Shown: piece by piece, positions 1 through 7,760 of the stretch
Numbering within the stretch: position 1 is the stretch's first letter
How the letters are laid out: each line of letters begins with the position of its first letter
Source of the DNA: Prevotella sp.
GTDB lineage: Bacteria; Bacteroidota; Bacteroidia; Bacteroidales; Bacteroidaceae
NCBI GenBank assembly: GCA_016283605.1
Contig: JAEENF010000102.1
Span: 1 to 17,491, forward strand
DNA length: 17,491 nucleotides
Reading direction: 5' to 3'
Notes under the pieces: generated by a model
What the model saw: only the letters and a program-made list of their open reading frames with translations
Told to the model about the DNA's origin: nothing
Databases searched by the model: none
Translations under genes and position numbers: made by a program

Positions 1-415
1 GAACTATATCTGCCTCTCTCTCGGTATCGAGGAGCCCCGTATCTCACTCATCCATTGTGCAGAGAAGGTGAGTGCCAAGACCTTCCCGTATACCGTCGAT
101 TATCTTGAGATTATCGCTGAGGCTCAGACGGGTAAGTTCGGACGCTGTATCATCGATGGTCCGTTGGACCTGAAGACATCGCTTGACTCTGTTAGTCTGC
201 GGGAAAAGGGCATCCATAGTGTCATCGACGGACAGGCCGACGCCTTGATCTTCCCAGATATCGTGGCAGGCAATGTCTTCTATAAGACCATCACGCTCTT
301 CGGTTATGCCAAGACAGCAGGTGTGTTGCAGGGTACGCAGTGTTGTTGTGTGCTCCCCTCGCGTGCCGACAGCCCCGAGTCAAAATACTACAGTCTGGCC
401 CTTGCTGCCATATAA
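1..415 (+). CDS. ptb: Phosphate butyryltransferase, C-terminal part (5' end outside window)
   Basis: The 5' end lies outside the window; the first whole codon is at position 2 and the visible part encodes 137 residues. It reads as the C-terminal half of the phosphate acetyl/butyryltransferase family: it has the GPLDLKTSLD segment, then GQADALIFPDIVAGN followed by a YKTITLFG region, and a closing LPSRADSPESKYYSLALA, which is the usual SRAD..ESK..SLALA ending. The enzyme swaps CoA for phosphate on butyryl-CoA or branched acyl-CoAs. The complete butyrate kinase gene begins 33 bp downstream on the same strand, and that pairing decides in favour of Ptb over Pta. A GTG at 68 is in frame but internal. 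The run of three cysteines before LPSRAD is a small oddity. The enzyme is cytoplasmic. Confidence is high for the family; substrate range cannot be read from this fragment. Confidence 0.88.
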   Translation, partial: NYICLSLGIEEPRISLIHCAEKVSAKTFPYTVDYLEIIAEAQTGKFGRCIIDGPLDLKTSLDSVSLREKGIHSVIDGQADALIFPDIVAGNVFYKTITLFGYAKTAGVLQGTQCCCVLPSRADSPESKYYSLALAAI

Positions 416-416
416 T

Positions 417-445
417 TATTCACTATTCACTCTTCACTATTCACT
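417..445. repeat. ATTCACT-class direct repeats between ptb and buk
   Basis: The whole ptb-buk spacer is made of 7-9 bp units of the type ATTCACT / CTTCACT (four copies in 29 bp). The array ends three bases before the buk ATG, so it sits where a ribosome-binding site would be, and no GGAG-like site is present. The same unit class occurs between tRNA-Glu and recO and inside the GH2 gene and the esterase signal peptide. What it does is unknown. Confidence 0.85.
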
Positions 446-448
446 TCC

Positions 449-1519
449 ATGAAGATCCTTGTGATTAACCCTGGTTCCACGTCGACGAAGATGGCAGTCT
501 TCGAGGATGAGACACCAGCACTTGTGAGAACGATTGCTCACTCAGCAGAAGAGCTGTCCCATTTTGACGATGTGATAGAACAGCAGGATTTCCGTCGCCA
601 GCTGGTGCTCGATGAACTGAAAAAGGCTGACATCCCTGTAGACTTCGATGCCGTGATAGGCCGTGGAGGACTGGTGAAGCCGCTTGAAGGTGGTGTGTAT
701 GAGATCAACGACCTGATGATCAAGGATACCCATAGTGGTATTGCCCTGCATAACCACGCCTGTAATCTGGGTTGTCTGATAGCCCATGAGATTGCAGCAG
801 AGATTCCTGGATGTCGTTCGTTTATTGCTGATCCTGGTGTTGTAGATGAACTTAATGAGTATGCCCGCATCTCTGGTTCGCCGTTGATGAACCGCATCTG
901 TATCTGGCATGCGCTGAATCAGCGCGCCATCGCTCGTCGCTATGCTGCGGAGATCGGTAAGGAATATGAAGATCTGAATTTGATTATTTGTCACATGGGA
1001 GGCGGTATCTCCGTCGCAGCCCATGATCACGGACGGGCTGTTGATGCCAATAACGCCCTCGACGGTGAAGGACCTTTCTCGCCGGAACGTGCTGGGTCGC
1101 TACCGGCTTCCGATTTGATTCGTCTCTGTTTCAGCGGCAAGTATACGGAGAAACAGCTTCTGAAACGTATCGCCGGAAAGGCCGGGTTGAATGCGCATCT
1201 GGGAACCAACAATGTGAAGGAGATTATCCAGCGTATCGAAGACTATGGTGACACCCATGCCCAGCTTATTCTCGATGCGATGATTTATCATGTGGCTAAG
1301 AATATTGCTGCTGAGGCTGCTGTGCTTTGTGGTAGCATCGATGCCATCTTGCTCACAGGTGGTCTGGCGCGTTCGGAGTATATTGTCAGTCGTTTACGCA
1401 AGCGTATCGGATTTCTGGCACCTATCCGTTGCTTCCCAGGCGAGGATGAGATGGAGGCGTTAGCACTTAATGCGTTGGCAGTGCTTCGGGGGAAACGTCA
1501 GGCAAAGGTGTATGATTAA
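449..1519 (+). CDS. buk: Butyrate kinase
   Basis: A 356-residue protein, the normal length for butyrate kinases of the acetokinase (ASKHA) superfamily. It converts butyryl phosphate (or isobutyryl/2-methylbutyryl phosphate) plus ADP to the acid plus ATP in the cytoplasm. Visible signatures are the N-terminal phosphate loop VINPGSTSTK (residues 5-14), the GRGGL element near 71-75, CHMGGGIS (181-188), the DGEGPFSPERAGSLP block (205-219) and LLTGGLA (301-307). The C-terminus GEDEMEALALNALAVLRG is family-typical, so the annotated end is right even though it overlaps the opposing CapA-like gene by 53 bp. ATG at 449 is the natural start because residue 1 leads directly into the phosphate loop. It forms an operon with ptb upstream. 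True substrate (butyrate or branched-chain acids) is not determined by sequence. Confidence 0.96.
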   Translation: MKILVINPGSTSTKMAVFEDETPALVRTIAHSAEELSHFDDVIEQQDFRRQLVLDELKKADIPVDFDAVIGRGGLVKPLEGGVYEINDLMIKDTHSGIALHNHACNLGCLIAHEIAAEIPGCRSFIADPGVVDELNEYARISGSPLMNRICIWHALNQRAIARRYAAEIGKEYEDLNLIICHMGGGISVAAHDHGRAVDANNALDGEGPFSPERAGSLPASDLIRLCFSGKYTEKQLLKRIAGKAGLNAHLGTNNVKEIIQRIEDYGDTHAQLILDAMIYHVAKNIAAEAAVLCGSIDAILLTGGLARSEYIVSRLRKRIGFLAPIRCFPGEDEMEALALNALAVLRGKRQAKVYD

Positions 1520-2420
1520 TGAAAGGTACGCATTGCCGGATTTCTATAGGGACGGTTTCTACGATGAAATCGTTTTTTTTGATGCTCAGGCGTACGATAC
1601 AGGCACGACTGTTCAGTGGCTTTTGCTGATCGAAGATGAAGTTGCCGATACTATAGTAGATCTTCCTGCCGTGATAGTCCTCAATGGTCTGAAGGGTATG
1701 GGTATGATGACAGATCAGGACATCAGCACCTGCCAGGATGAGCTGATGAGCCTCTAACCGCTGACGGGGAACAGGTTGCAGGGTATGTTCACCGCCCCAA
1801 TGTAGTGATACGATGATAATAGCGGTGGAGTCGGCTTTCCTGAGTCGATTGACGCGTTCCAGCAATGAGTCCATCGGTTCCTGGCTGACGCAGGGCTTGT
1901 CAGGCAAATAGGCGTAGTTCTCAAGTGCCAGTCGCAGGGAGGGAACCATCCATACCTTACGTGGATATTCAGCCAACATAACGGGTTTAGAAGCTTCCTG
2001 CATGTTCTCTCCGCCACCAATAGGAATCATTCCTGCCTCAGTGATGTTGCGTTTTGTGTCGAGAAGTCCTTCGCGACCTTGATCGATGGAGTGGTTGTTA
2101 GCGAGGTTCAGATGGGTGATGCCGTGATGTTTGAGGGTGTTCAGCCACTCTGGTTCCCCACGGAAGATGAAACGTTTGAAGACGGGTGACTCAATCTTCG
2201 TGGCAGGACATTCGAGATTGCCGACAACAATCTGTGCCTCACGGAATACGGAGTCGATACCATCTGAGAAGAGATGGTCGACTCCGTGATGATTGATCAC
2301 CTGACGCACCCCACGGTCGAGCAGGATGTCGCCTGTGAAGACAATGTTGAGTGTATCGGCGTGCCACGCCGATATACTCAACGCCCAACTAACAGCCAGA
2401 GCTATAGAAAAACTCCTCAT
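1467..2420 (-). CDS. Exported CapA-like (PGA_cap) metallophosphoesterase-fold protein
   Basis: A 317-residue protein of the CapA/PgsA family (PGA_cap domain, calcineurin-like fold). Residues 1-21 form a signal peptide ending in SAWHA before DTLN, so it is exported to the periplasm or surface. Metal-site style motifs appear in the expected order: FTGDILLDRG (28-37), VGNLECP (66-72), NLANNHSID (105-113), SLHWGGE (205-211), CHHTH (237-241) and SIGNFIFD (257-264). Family members are named for poly-gamma-glutamate capsule work in Bacillus, but most bacterial homologues have no proven substrate. The ATG lies inside the end of the DUF3160 gene (32-bp overlap), which suggests translational coupling, and its last 53 bp overlap the buk 3' end. 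A strong hairpin is encoded across the signal-peptide cleavage region. Role here: envelope, unknown. Confidence 0.85.
   Translation of the reverse strand: MRSFSIALAVSWALSISAWHADTLNIVFTGDILLDRGVRQVINHHGVDHLFSDGIDSVFREAQIVVGNLECPATKIESPVFKRFIFRGEPEWLNTLKHHGITHLNLANNHSIDQGREGLLDTKRNITEAGMIPIGGGENMQEASKPVMLAEYPRKVWMVPSLRLALENYAYLPDKPCVSQEPMDSLLERVNRLRKADSTAIIIVSLHWGGEHTLQPVPRQRLEAHQLILAGADVLICHHTHTLQTIEDYHGRKIYYSIGNFIFDQQKPLNSRACIVRLSIKKNDFIVETVPIEIRQCVPFINHTPLPDVSPEALPTH
1561..1580 (+). terminator. Possible weak intrinsic terminator for ptb-buk
   Basis: ACGAT-GAA-ATCGT forms a 5-bp stem with a 3-nt loop, running directly into a T8 tract (1573-1580), 41 bases after the buk stop. The short stem makes it weak. 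The same bases encode codons of the opposing CapA-like gene, and its Lys-Lys-Asn codons alone explain the T run, so this may be chance. Confidence 0.35.
2346..2382. repeat. Long near-perfect hairpin inside the CapA-like signal-peptide region
   Basis: Bases 2346-2362 and 2366-2382 are inverted repeats of 17 bp around a 3-nt loop (gcc). On the + strand all positions pair, with one G:T wobble; in the CapA mRNA the same position is an A:C mismatch. The core is TATCGGCGT / ACGCCGATA. It covers codons from the end of the signal peptide into the mature N-terminus (LSISAWHADTLN). Confidence 0.85.
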
Positions 2421-4815
2421 TCATCTCCGGCTTCTTGTTCAGGGGCACAATGATGCGTTTCATCCACTCGGGCACACCTTTACGAGGATTCTCTTCCAAC
2501 TGCTTCTGCCACTCCTCATCCGTCAGACGAGGCTGGTCGATGGGCTGGATGAACTCGCGGTAGCTCAGTACGGCACCACGGGTCAGATAGAGATAGCCAC
2601 CGATTTCTACGACGACATAGATCTCATCGGCATCGCCTACGGCCTCGAAGAGGATGGACTTATTCTTGTTGTTGTCGGCATTGGCGGTATAGACATCGGC
2701 CACAAGGGCCACCTTCTTATCGGCTCCTTGCACATCGCTCCAACCCATGAGGTATTGATCAGGCTGACGGACCAGGTCGAGACTGATATTCTCGAAAGTG
2801 GCACCGATGCATTCCAGCTGGTCGTTCTCCTCGTCGTTGAGTTCTTTGCCCGCAAGTTCCTTCTCGCTGATGTTAAGCAGGAACTGTGCTTCTTCACGTA
2901 AGCGTCCGGTGGCATCGCTGACCTTCTCCGTCAGCATATTCTGCTCTTTCAGCAGTTTCTCTGTATTGTTGAGCAGTTCGATGGCTTTCTTCCAGAAACC
3001 GGTATTAGGCTCCACATAACCCTTTACAACGGGTTCTGGAGGTCCACCGCCGCCACACTCGGCACCCATAGGCTGCTTGGCGTAGAGAATGGCATCGTGC
3101 TTCAGTTCTGCCCATGAGGCGAGGGCTGCGTTCAGGTCTTTCTTCGACCACTCAGGGTTCACCATATAGTAGGGCAACTTGTCTTTCTGTTCCTTGTCGT
3201 TCAGGACCTTGAGGGTATTCATCCATTGGGTGGCGATGGTCTGGTTCCAGTTGATCTCACTCATACGTTTCTTCATGGCCTTCAGGCTGTCATTATAAGC
3301 TTTCCACTCTGTCTGCTCGTCCATCAGGATCTGTTCGGCGGCTGATACACCCATCGCGGCGAAGAAGTCGAGGCCTTTGGGCGTGGCACGTTTTGTGGGT
3401 TTGTTGTCGTAGTCTACCATGTTCAGCAGCACTTCAGCATCGGGCTGGTAGCGCTGGGGCATGACGTTGATCTTGTTGTGGCTTGTCTTTTCGAATTTCG
3501 GACGTATGCGTGTCTGCTTGTTGCCGACTTTCTCCAGCGTGGCAGTGATCTTGGCGATGGCCTCATCGTTGTGGATGAGGTCTTCTATCTGTAAACCGGT
3601 CTTTTCCACCTCGGTCATCACCTGAGGCAGGCTGAGGTTGTCTGACTCACCCATCAGGTAAGTGATGAGCTTGTTCAGCTTCTCATATTCCTTTATCTCA
3701 TATTTCAGTGCATAAGCCTGCATCACGGCGGCCAGCACTTCGTCCTTGTGATTCAGTCCGAAATTGGCTGTCTGCAACCACATCATACCTCTGAAGTAGC
3801 GCTGCAGCTTCTCTGAACGGGTATAGTGCCCACGTGGACGGAATAAACTATAGCCGAACATGATCTCCTTGTAGTCCTGCATAAAGTTGCTGGGGGCATC
3901 AACGGCGCTCATCACTTTGCTCACCTCTTCTGCATCAATATCGTCCTTATCTGGGTTGGAGATATACTCGCCAGTGAACAGCTTGTAGGCAATATTGTAA
4001 TAAGTGGCATTGTGATGGGCAATCTTTTCGATGGTCTCATCGGAGCCTGACCATCTTTCCATATTGTACAACAACTCGTGCATATCGCGCGTGAATTTGA
4101 TCATCAATGGGAGCAGCGAGGTTTCCTCCAGTTCACGCAACATACAGTCGAAGTAAAGGTGGTAGAGCTGCAGGTAGAGATCGGTGGTTACGAAGTTGGG
4201 GAACTCGCGGTAGTCATTCTCCTCATAAATCTCGAACAATTGCTCATGACGGGCAGGCACGATGGCGAAGCCGTCTTCGGCCAGACGCTGACAAAGCAAT
4301 GAGTCGAAATCTTTCATCTGTGTGGGGTTGGTAAGGTTCGCCATGTTCACACGCAGACCTTCAGGGACGTCGAAGTTCTGTTTTTTCAGTTCGTCTACAC
4401 GCTCTTGCAGACGCTTCATAAAGTCCAGTTCCTCTTGACTGTATTTGATAAGCCCCTTCTCCTGACTGGCGCGGTAGTAGAAGTCGCGCCAGGATTCGTT
4501 TTCTTTCTGTTCGATGCCATCGAAGTTGGTCTTCTCGTCAAACTTCCACATGAGCGAGTCATACCATGTTGTAGATTCGTACACGCCTCTCAGGTAGGCG
4601 TCCTTAAAGGGGAATCCCTGTCTGGCGGCAGGAGCGTTACGCAGTGTGCGCAGATCGGCCAGCGAGAGTCCGCTGACATCCATGTTGTAGTCGATACTGT
4701 CTATCAGTTTTTCCACGTCAATGTGTGACACGGGTACTGACACGACACTCTGTTTCTGACTGCAGGCTGCCATCAGGGCGGCTAGGCAGGTCATGAGGAT
4801 AAGTTTTGTTTTCAT
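2389..4815 (-). CDS. DUF3160 domain lipoprotein
   Basis: An 808-residue protein with an SPII signal sequence: residues 1-18 end in the lipobox LMAAC, with Cys18 followed by Ser, so it is probably outer-membrane anchored. The body matches DUF3160: FVTTDLYLQLYHLYFDCMLRELE (208-230), a long helical middle, a glycine-rich ECGGGGPPEP motif (586-595), and the C-terminal block with LVADVYT, VVVEIGGYLYLTRGAVLSYREF (733-754) and RLTDEEWQKQL (763-773). The family has no established biochemical function; an envelope role is inferred from the lipobox and from its neighbours. Its ATG overlaps the TGA of the upstream FG-GAP gene (ATGA arrangement, 4 bp), and its own 3' end contains the start of the CapA-like gene. 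The ending FFYSSGC is unusual but in frame. Confidence 0.88.
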   Translation of the reverse strand: MKTKLILMTCLAALMAACSQKQSVVSVPVSHIDVEKLIDSIDYNMDVSGLSLADLRTLRNAPAARQGFPFKDAYLRGVYESTTWYDSLMWKFDEKTNFDGIEQKENESWRDFYYRASQEKGLIKYSQEELDFMKRLQERVDELKKQNFDVPEGLRVNMANLTNPTQMKDFDSLLCQRLAEDGFAIVPARHEQLFEIYEENDYREFPNFVTTDLYLQLYHLYFDCMLRELEETSLLPLMIKFTRDMHELLYNMERWSGSDETIEKIAHHNATYYNIAYKLFTGEYISNPDKDDIDAEEVSKVMSAVDAPSNFMQDYKEIMFGYSLFRPRGHYTRSEKLQRYFRGMMWLQTANFGLNHKDEVLAAVMQAYALKYEIKEYEKLNKLITYLMGESDNLSLPQVMTEVEKTGLQIEDLIHNDEAIAKITATLEKVGNKQTRIRPKFEKTSHNKINVMPQRYQPDAEVLLNMVDYDNKPTKRATPKGLDFFAAMGVSAAEQILMDEQTEWKAYNDSLKAMKKRMSEINWNQTIATQWMNTLKVLNDKEQKDKLPYYMVNPEWSKKDLNAALASWAELKHDAILYAKQPMGAECGGGGPPEPVVKGYVEPNTGFWKKAIELLNNTEKLLKEQNMLTEKVSDATGRLREEAQFLLNISEKELAGKELNDEENDQLECIGATFENISLDLVRQPDQYLMGWSDVQGADKKVALVADVYTANADNNKNKSILFEAVGDADEIYVVVEIGGYLYLTRGAVLSYREFIQPIDQPRLTDEEWQKQLEENPRKGVPEWMKRIIVPLNKKPEMNEEFFYSSGC

Positions 4816-5324
4816 TGGCTAAAGTATTTTGTTGCTGTTTCTTTGTCTACACCTTTTATAATAAAGTGGTCAAACTTCATACCGAACGAACTCCATTTAT
4901 AGTCGGATACCACATAGAGTGAGTCGGTGGTTGATTCCAAGGCGCGGATTTTTCCGTCCTTATAACGGAAATCTTCGAGGATGCCTCCAAGTTTTGAACC
5001 GAGCCAAAGCGGGCGTACCTTGCCGTTTACCTGTTTGAAGATAAACAACCGACGACCTGTCTCCTGATAAAACCGTGTCTTCTTCACCACACCTACCATT
5101 GCATCGAGTTCTCCGTCACCGTTGATGTCACCCGTCTGGAATTGATAGACAGGATAGGGCAGTCGCCAGTCGTTGAGCCAGTAGAGGCTGTCGTTGGTTT
5201 TCCGTAACTCATAGGCCTGTGCCAGGCACGTGTTTCCGGTAAACCAAAGCCCCACCAGCCAGACTATTGCTGACAGGTGGGGAAATGAGAATCTATAAAA
5301 AATCTGATGATTCTTTTTAGGCAT
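4812..5324 (-). CDS. Small exported FG-GAP/Ca-loop protein
   Basis: The start is placed at the ATG of 5324 (MPKKNHQIF), giving 170 residues, because it opens a convincing signal peptide (charged start, hydrophobic core SAIVWLVGLWFTG, cleavage after CLAQA at about residue 37). Longer in-frame starts at 5336 and 5423 lie deeper inside gyrB and would put uncharacteristic sequence before the signal. The mature part has one FG-GAP/VCBS-type calcium loop, DINGDGELD (66-74: Asp66, Asn68, Asp70, Asp74 as ligands), followed by a beta-rich stretch. A single blade cannot make a propeller, so it may work with a partner. It overlaps gyrB by 8 bp and the DUF3160 gene by 4 bp. Function unknown; a periplasmic or surface location is inferred. 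Confidence 0.8.
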   Translation of the reverse strand: MPKKNHQIFYRFSFPHLSAIVWLVGLWFTGNTCLAQAYELRKTNDSLYWLNDWRLPYPVYQFQTGDINGDGELDAMVGVVKKTRFYQETGRRLFIFKQVNGKVRPLWLGSKLGGILEDFRYKDGKIRALESTTDSLYVVSDYKWSSFGMKFDHFIIKGVDKETATKYFSQ

Positions 5325-7290
5325 CGATGTTGGCATAGGTGGCGTTCTTCTCGATGAACTGTCTGCGGGGCTCCACATCGTCGCCCATAAGCATGGAGAA
5401 GATTTCGTCGGCCTCGGCAGCATTCTCGATGGTCACCTGCTTCAGCAGACGGTTTTCGGGGTTCATCGTCGTCTCCCACAACTGCTCCGGGTTCATCTCA
5501 CCAAGACCTTTATAGCGCTGGGTATGGAAGGCTGTCGCGTTCTCGTCGCCTGCTACGTACTTGTCGATAAAGGCCTGGCGCTGCTGGTCAGTATAGCAGT
5601 ATTCCGTCACTTTCTTATAAGTACACTTATAGAGCGGTGGGGTCGCGATATAAAGATGTCCTCCTTGGATGACCTGTGGCATGAAACGATAGAAGAGCGT
5701 CATGATCAGCGTGTCGATGTGAGAACCATCGACGTCGGCATCGGTCATGATGATGATCTTGTCGTAACGCAACTTGTCGATATTGGCCTCGCGGTCACCC
5801 TCGCCCTCGACGCCGAAGCGTACGCCGATTGACTGGATGATGTTCATGACCGATTCTGATTCGAACACACGATGCCACTGAACCTTCTCCACATTCAGGA
5901 TCTTACCTCTCAATGGCAGGATGGCCTGGAATTCACGATGTCGGCCTTGCTTGGCTGAACCACCGGCGGAGTCACCCTCGACGAGGAAGATCTCACACTC
6001 TTTGGGGTCTTTCTTGGAGCAGTCAGCGAGTTTGCCTGGCAGACCACCACCTGTCATGGGACTCTTACGCTGCACGCTCTCACGGGCCTTGCGGGCGGCG
6101 ATACGGGCTGTAGCAGCCAGCACCACCTTGTCGCAAATCATCTTGGCCTCTTTCGGGTGTTCCTCCAGATAGTTTGCTAATGCCTCGCCAACGGCCTGCT
6201 GGACGGCACCGGCAACCTCAGAGTTTCCAAGCTTAGTCTTGGTCTGTCCCTCGAACTGCGGTTCGGCAACCTTAATGCTAATCACTGCTGTAAGGCCTTC
6301 GCGGAAGTCTTCGGGTGCGATCTCAATCTTGGCTTTCTCGATCTGCTTGGAAATCTGCGGGTCGTTGTCGGCGTATTTTTTCAATGTACGGGTGAGGGCG
6401 GCGCGGAAACCGGCGAGGTGGGTACCTCCCTCAATCGTATTAATATTGTTCACGTAGGAGTGAATATTCTCACTATAGTCCGTGTTATACATCACAGCTA
6501 CCTCAATGGGAATACCCTGCTTCTCTGTCTTCAGGTAAATAACGTCATCCACGAGGTGAGTACGATGACGGTCAACATAACGAACGAATTCCTTCAGACC
6601 GTCTTTGGCGTGGAACACTTCTTCCTTGAGGTTACCATCGTCATCAGGACGCATGTCCTTCAGGGTGATGGTAATGCCTGCATTCAGATATGCCAATTCA
6701 CGCATACGACGGGCGATGATATCGTATTTATATTCTGTGGTGGTGAAGATTCCACCATCGGGCCAGAACTGCTGACGGGTACCCGTCAGATCTGTGTCAC
6801 CGACAATCTTAACGTCGTAAAGGGGCTTTCCCTTTTCATATTCCTGCTGGTAGATGTGACCATTACGGTAAACCTGCGACATCATGTGAGTAGAAAGGGC
6901 ATTCACACAGCTTACACCTACACCGTGCAGACCACCTGATACCTTATATGATCCCTTATCGAACTTACCACCGGCATGGAGCACGGTCATCACAACTTCA
7001 AGAGCTGATTTGTGCATTTTCTCGTGTTCGTCTACAGGGATACCACGTCCGTTGTCCTGAACGGTGATGGAGTTGTCTTCGTTGATGGTTACCTCGATAT
7101 GCGTACAATAGCCGGCCATGGCCTCATCGATGGAGTTGTCAACGGTCTCGTTGACCAGATGATGGAGTCCCTTTTCACTGATGTCACCGATGTACATGGC
7201 GGGACGCTTACGTACAGCCTCTAATCCTTCGAGAACCTGAATGTTACTCGCGGAATAATTCTGTTCTTGGTTCAGTTGTTCTTCTGTCAT
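5317..7290 (-). CDS. gyrB: DNA gyrase subunit B
   Basis: A 657-residue ATPase subunit of type II topoisomerase; with GyrA it introduces negative supercoils. The GHKL ATPase region is at the N-terminus: RKRPAMYIGD (28-36), NETVDNSIDEAMAG (47-60, with the catalytic Glu and Asn), DNGRGIPVD (79-87) and GGLHGVGVSCVNALS (119-133). The transducer follows, then the TOPRIM domain with EGDSAGGSAKQGR (438-450) and TDADVDGSH (516-524, metal-binding Asp-Asp), and the C-terminal QRYKGLGEMNPEQLW (591-605). It lacks the extra domain present in the roughly 800-residue proteobacterial GyrB, as expected for this phylum. EGDSAGGSAKQGR and the overall pattern favour GyrB over ParE. It is first in an operon with three exported-protein genes and has its own promoter box 50 bp upstream. 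Confidence 0.97.
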   Translation of the reverse strand: MTEEQLNQEQNYSASNIQVLEGLEAVRKRPAMYIGDISEKGLHHLVNETVDNSIDEAMAGYCTHIEVTINEDNSITVQDNGRGIPVDEHEKMHKSALEVVMTVLHAGGKFDKGSYKVSGGLHGVGVSCVNALSTHMMSQVYRNGHIYQQEYEKGKPLYDVKIVGDTDLTGTRQQFWPDGGIFTTTEYKYDIIARRMRELAYLNAGITITLKDMRPDDDGNLKEEVFHAKDGLKEFVRYVDRHRTHLVDDVIYLKTEKQGIPIEVAVMYNTDYSENIHSYVNNINTIEGGTHLAGFRAALTRTLKKYADNDPQISKQIEKAKIEIAPEDFREGLTAVISIKVAEPQFEGQTKTKLGNSEVAGAVQQAVGEALANYLEEHPKEAKMICDKVVLAATARIAARKARESVQRKSPMTGGGLPGKLADCSKKDPKECEIFLVEGDSAGGSAKQGRHREFQAILPLRGKILNVEKVQWHRVFESESVMNIIQSIGVRFGVEGEGDREANIDKLRYDKIIIMTDADVDGSHIDTLIMTLFYRFMPQVIQGGHLYIATPPLYKCTYKKVTEYCYTDQQRQAFIDKYVAGDENATAFHTQRYKGLGEMNPEQLWETTMNPENRLLKQVTIENAAEADEIFSMLMGDDVEPRRQFIEKNATYANIDA

Positions 7291-7339
7291 TATTTCAATT
7301 CTTCTGTTTTTTGATTCTTCAATGATTCCTTTGTGGCTG

Positions 7340-7347
7340 CAAAGGTA
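7340..7347 (-). promoter_or_regulatory. gyrB promoter -7 box
   Basis: On the minus strand this reads TACCTTTG, an exact match to the Bacteroidota -7 consensus TAnnTTTG, followed by CA. Transcription would start about 40 nt before the gyrB ATG. A clear -33 TTTG is not seen; the expected position overlaps the inverted repeat at 7360-7380. Confidence 0.75.
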
Positions 7348-7349
7348 CG

Positions 7350-7380
7350 AAAAAAAAATCAGATAAACATAGTTTATCTG
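7350..7380 (-). terminator. Perfect 9-bp inverted repeat with T9 tail upstream of gyrB
   Basis: CAGATAAAC-ATA-GTTTATCTG (7360-7380) is a perfect inverted repeat. Read on the minus strand, it is followed after one base by nine T residues (7358-7350), which is the layout of an intrinsic terminator, here the second of two in tandem after rpsT. Because it ends only a few bases before the gyrB -7 box, it could equally be an operator or an element around the -33 region. The AT-rich stem makes termination modest. Confidence 0.5.
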
Positions 7381-7381
7381 C

Positions 7382-7430
7382 TAAAAAAACACAAAAAGAA
7401 AACCGCAATCCCTAAAAGAGGTTGCGGTTT
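7382..7430 (-). terminator. Intrinsic terminator of rpsT
   Basis: Read on the minus strand, AAACCGCAA (7430-7422) pairs with TTGCGGTTT (7408-7400), a 9-bp stem with a 13-nt loop, followed by a T-rich run (7399-7382). It lies 36 bases after the rpsT stop codon and separates rpsT from gyrB. Confidence 0.85.
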
Positions 7431-7465
7431 CCTATTTTTGTTTAATCTTTCTTGCTTTTGTCTTA

Positions 7466-7717
7466 TTAAAGCTTGTTGATGTGCTTTGCAAGACTTGACT
7501 TCAAGTTAGCGGCCTTATTCTTGTGGATGATGTTGGTCTTAGCCAGCTTGTCCAGCATCTTCTGCACCTTCGGGTACAGGGCTACAGCCTCTTCCTTGTT
7601 TGTCATTGCACGCAGCTTGCGTACGGCATTACGCATAGTCTTTGCGTAATAGTGATTGTGAAGTGCCCTTTTCTCAGTTTGGCGGATTCTCTTCACTGAT
7701 GATTTGTGATTTGCCAT
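7466..7717 (-). CDS. rpsT: 30S ribosomal protein S20
   Basis: An 83-residue basic protein with the typical S20 start MANHKSSVKRIRQTEKRALHN, the helical RNA-binding segment MRNAVRKLRAM, and the ending IIHKNKAANLKSSLAKHINKL. S20 binds 16S rRNA early in 30S assembly and forms a long three-helix bundle. The length is normal and the start is fixed by the conserved MANHKS. No -7 box is seen directly upstream, so it is probably transcribed together with tRNA-Glu from the promoter at 7962-7969, through the 152-nt spacer. An AT-rich stretch precedes the ATG. A strong terminator follows. Confidence 0.97.
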   Translation of the reverse strand: MANHKSSVKRIRQTEKRALHNHYYAKTMRNAVRKLRAMTNKEEAVALYPKVQKMLDKLAKTNIIHKNKAANLKSSLAKHINKL

Positions 7718-7760
7718 TTTTGATTTTAAAATTTAATTAATAATTTAAAGCTTATGGGTC

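Noticed and set aside
542..1030. Open frames opposite buk (538-897 and 542-1030)
   Set aside because: Both lie antisense to conserved butyrate kinase motifs and show no family features.
2326..2901. Open frame (191 codons) opposite the DUF3160 and CapA-like genes
   Set aside because: Antisense shadow of two well-supported genes; low-complexity hydrophobic composition without motifs.
5325..5423. Longer N-terminus for the FG-GAP protein
   Set aside because: This part lies wholly within gyrB, has out-of-frame composition, and the signal peptide starts naturally at 5324.
6418..6939. Long open frame (173 codons) opposite gyrB
   Set aside because: It is fully antisense to conserved gyrase domains, and its residues reflect gyrB codon pattern; no family features.
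5317..7290. GyrB truncated relative to the 804-residue E. coli protein
   Set aside because: The shorter form is normal for this phylum, and all core motifs are present.
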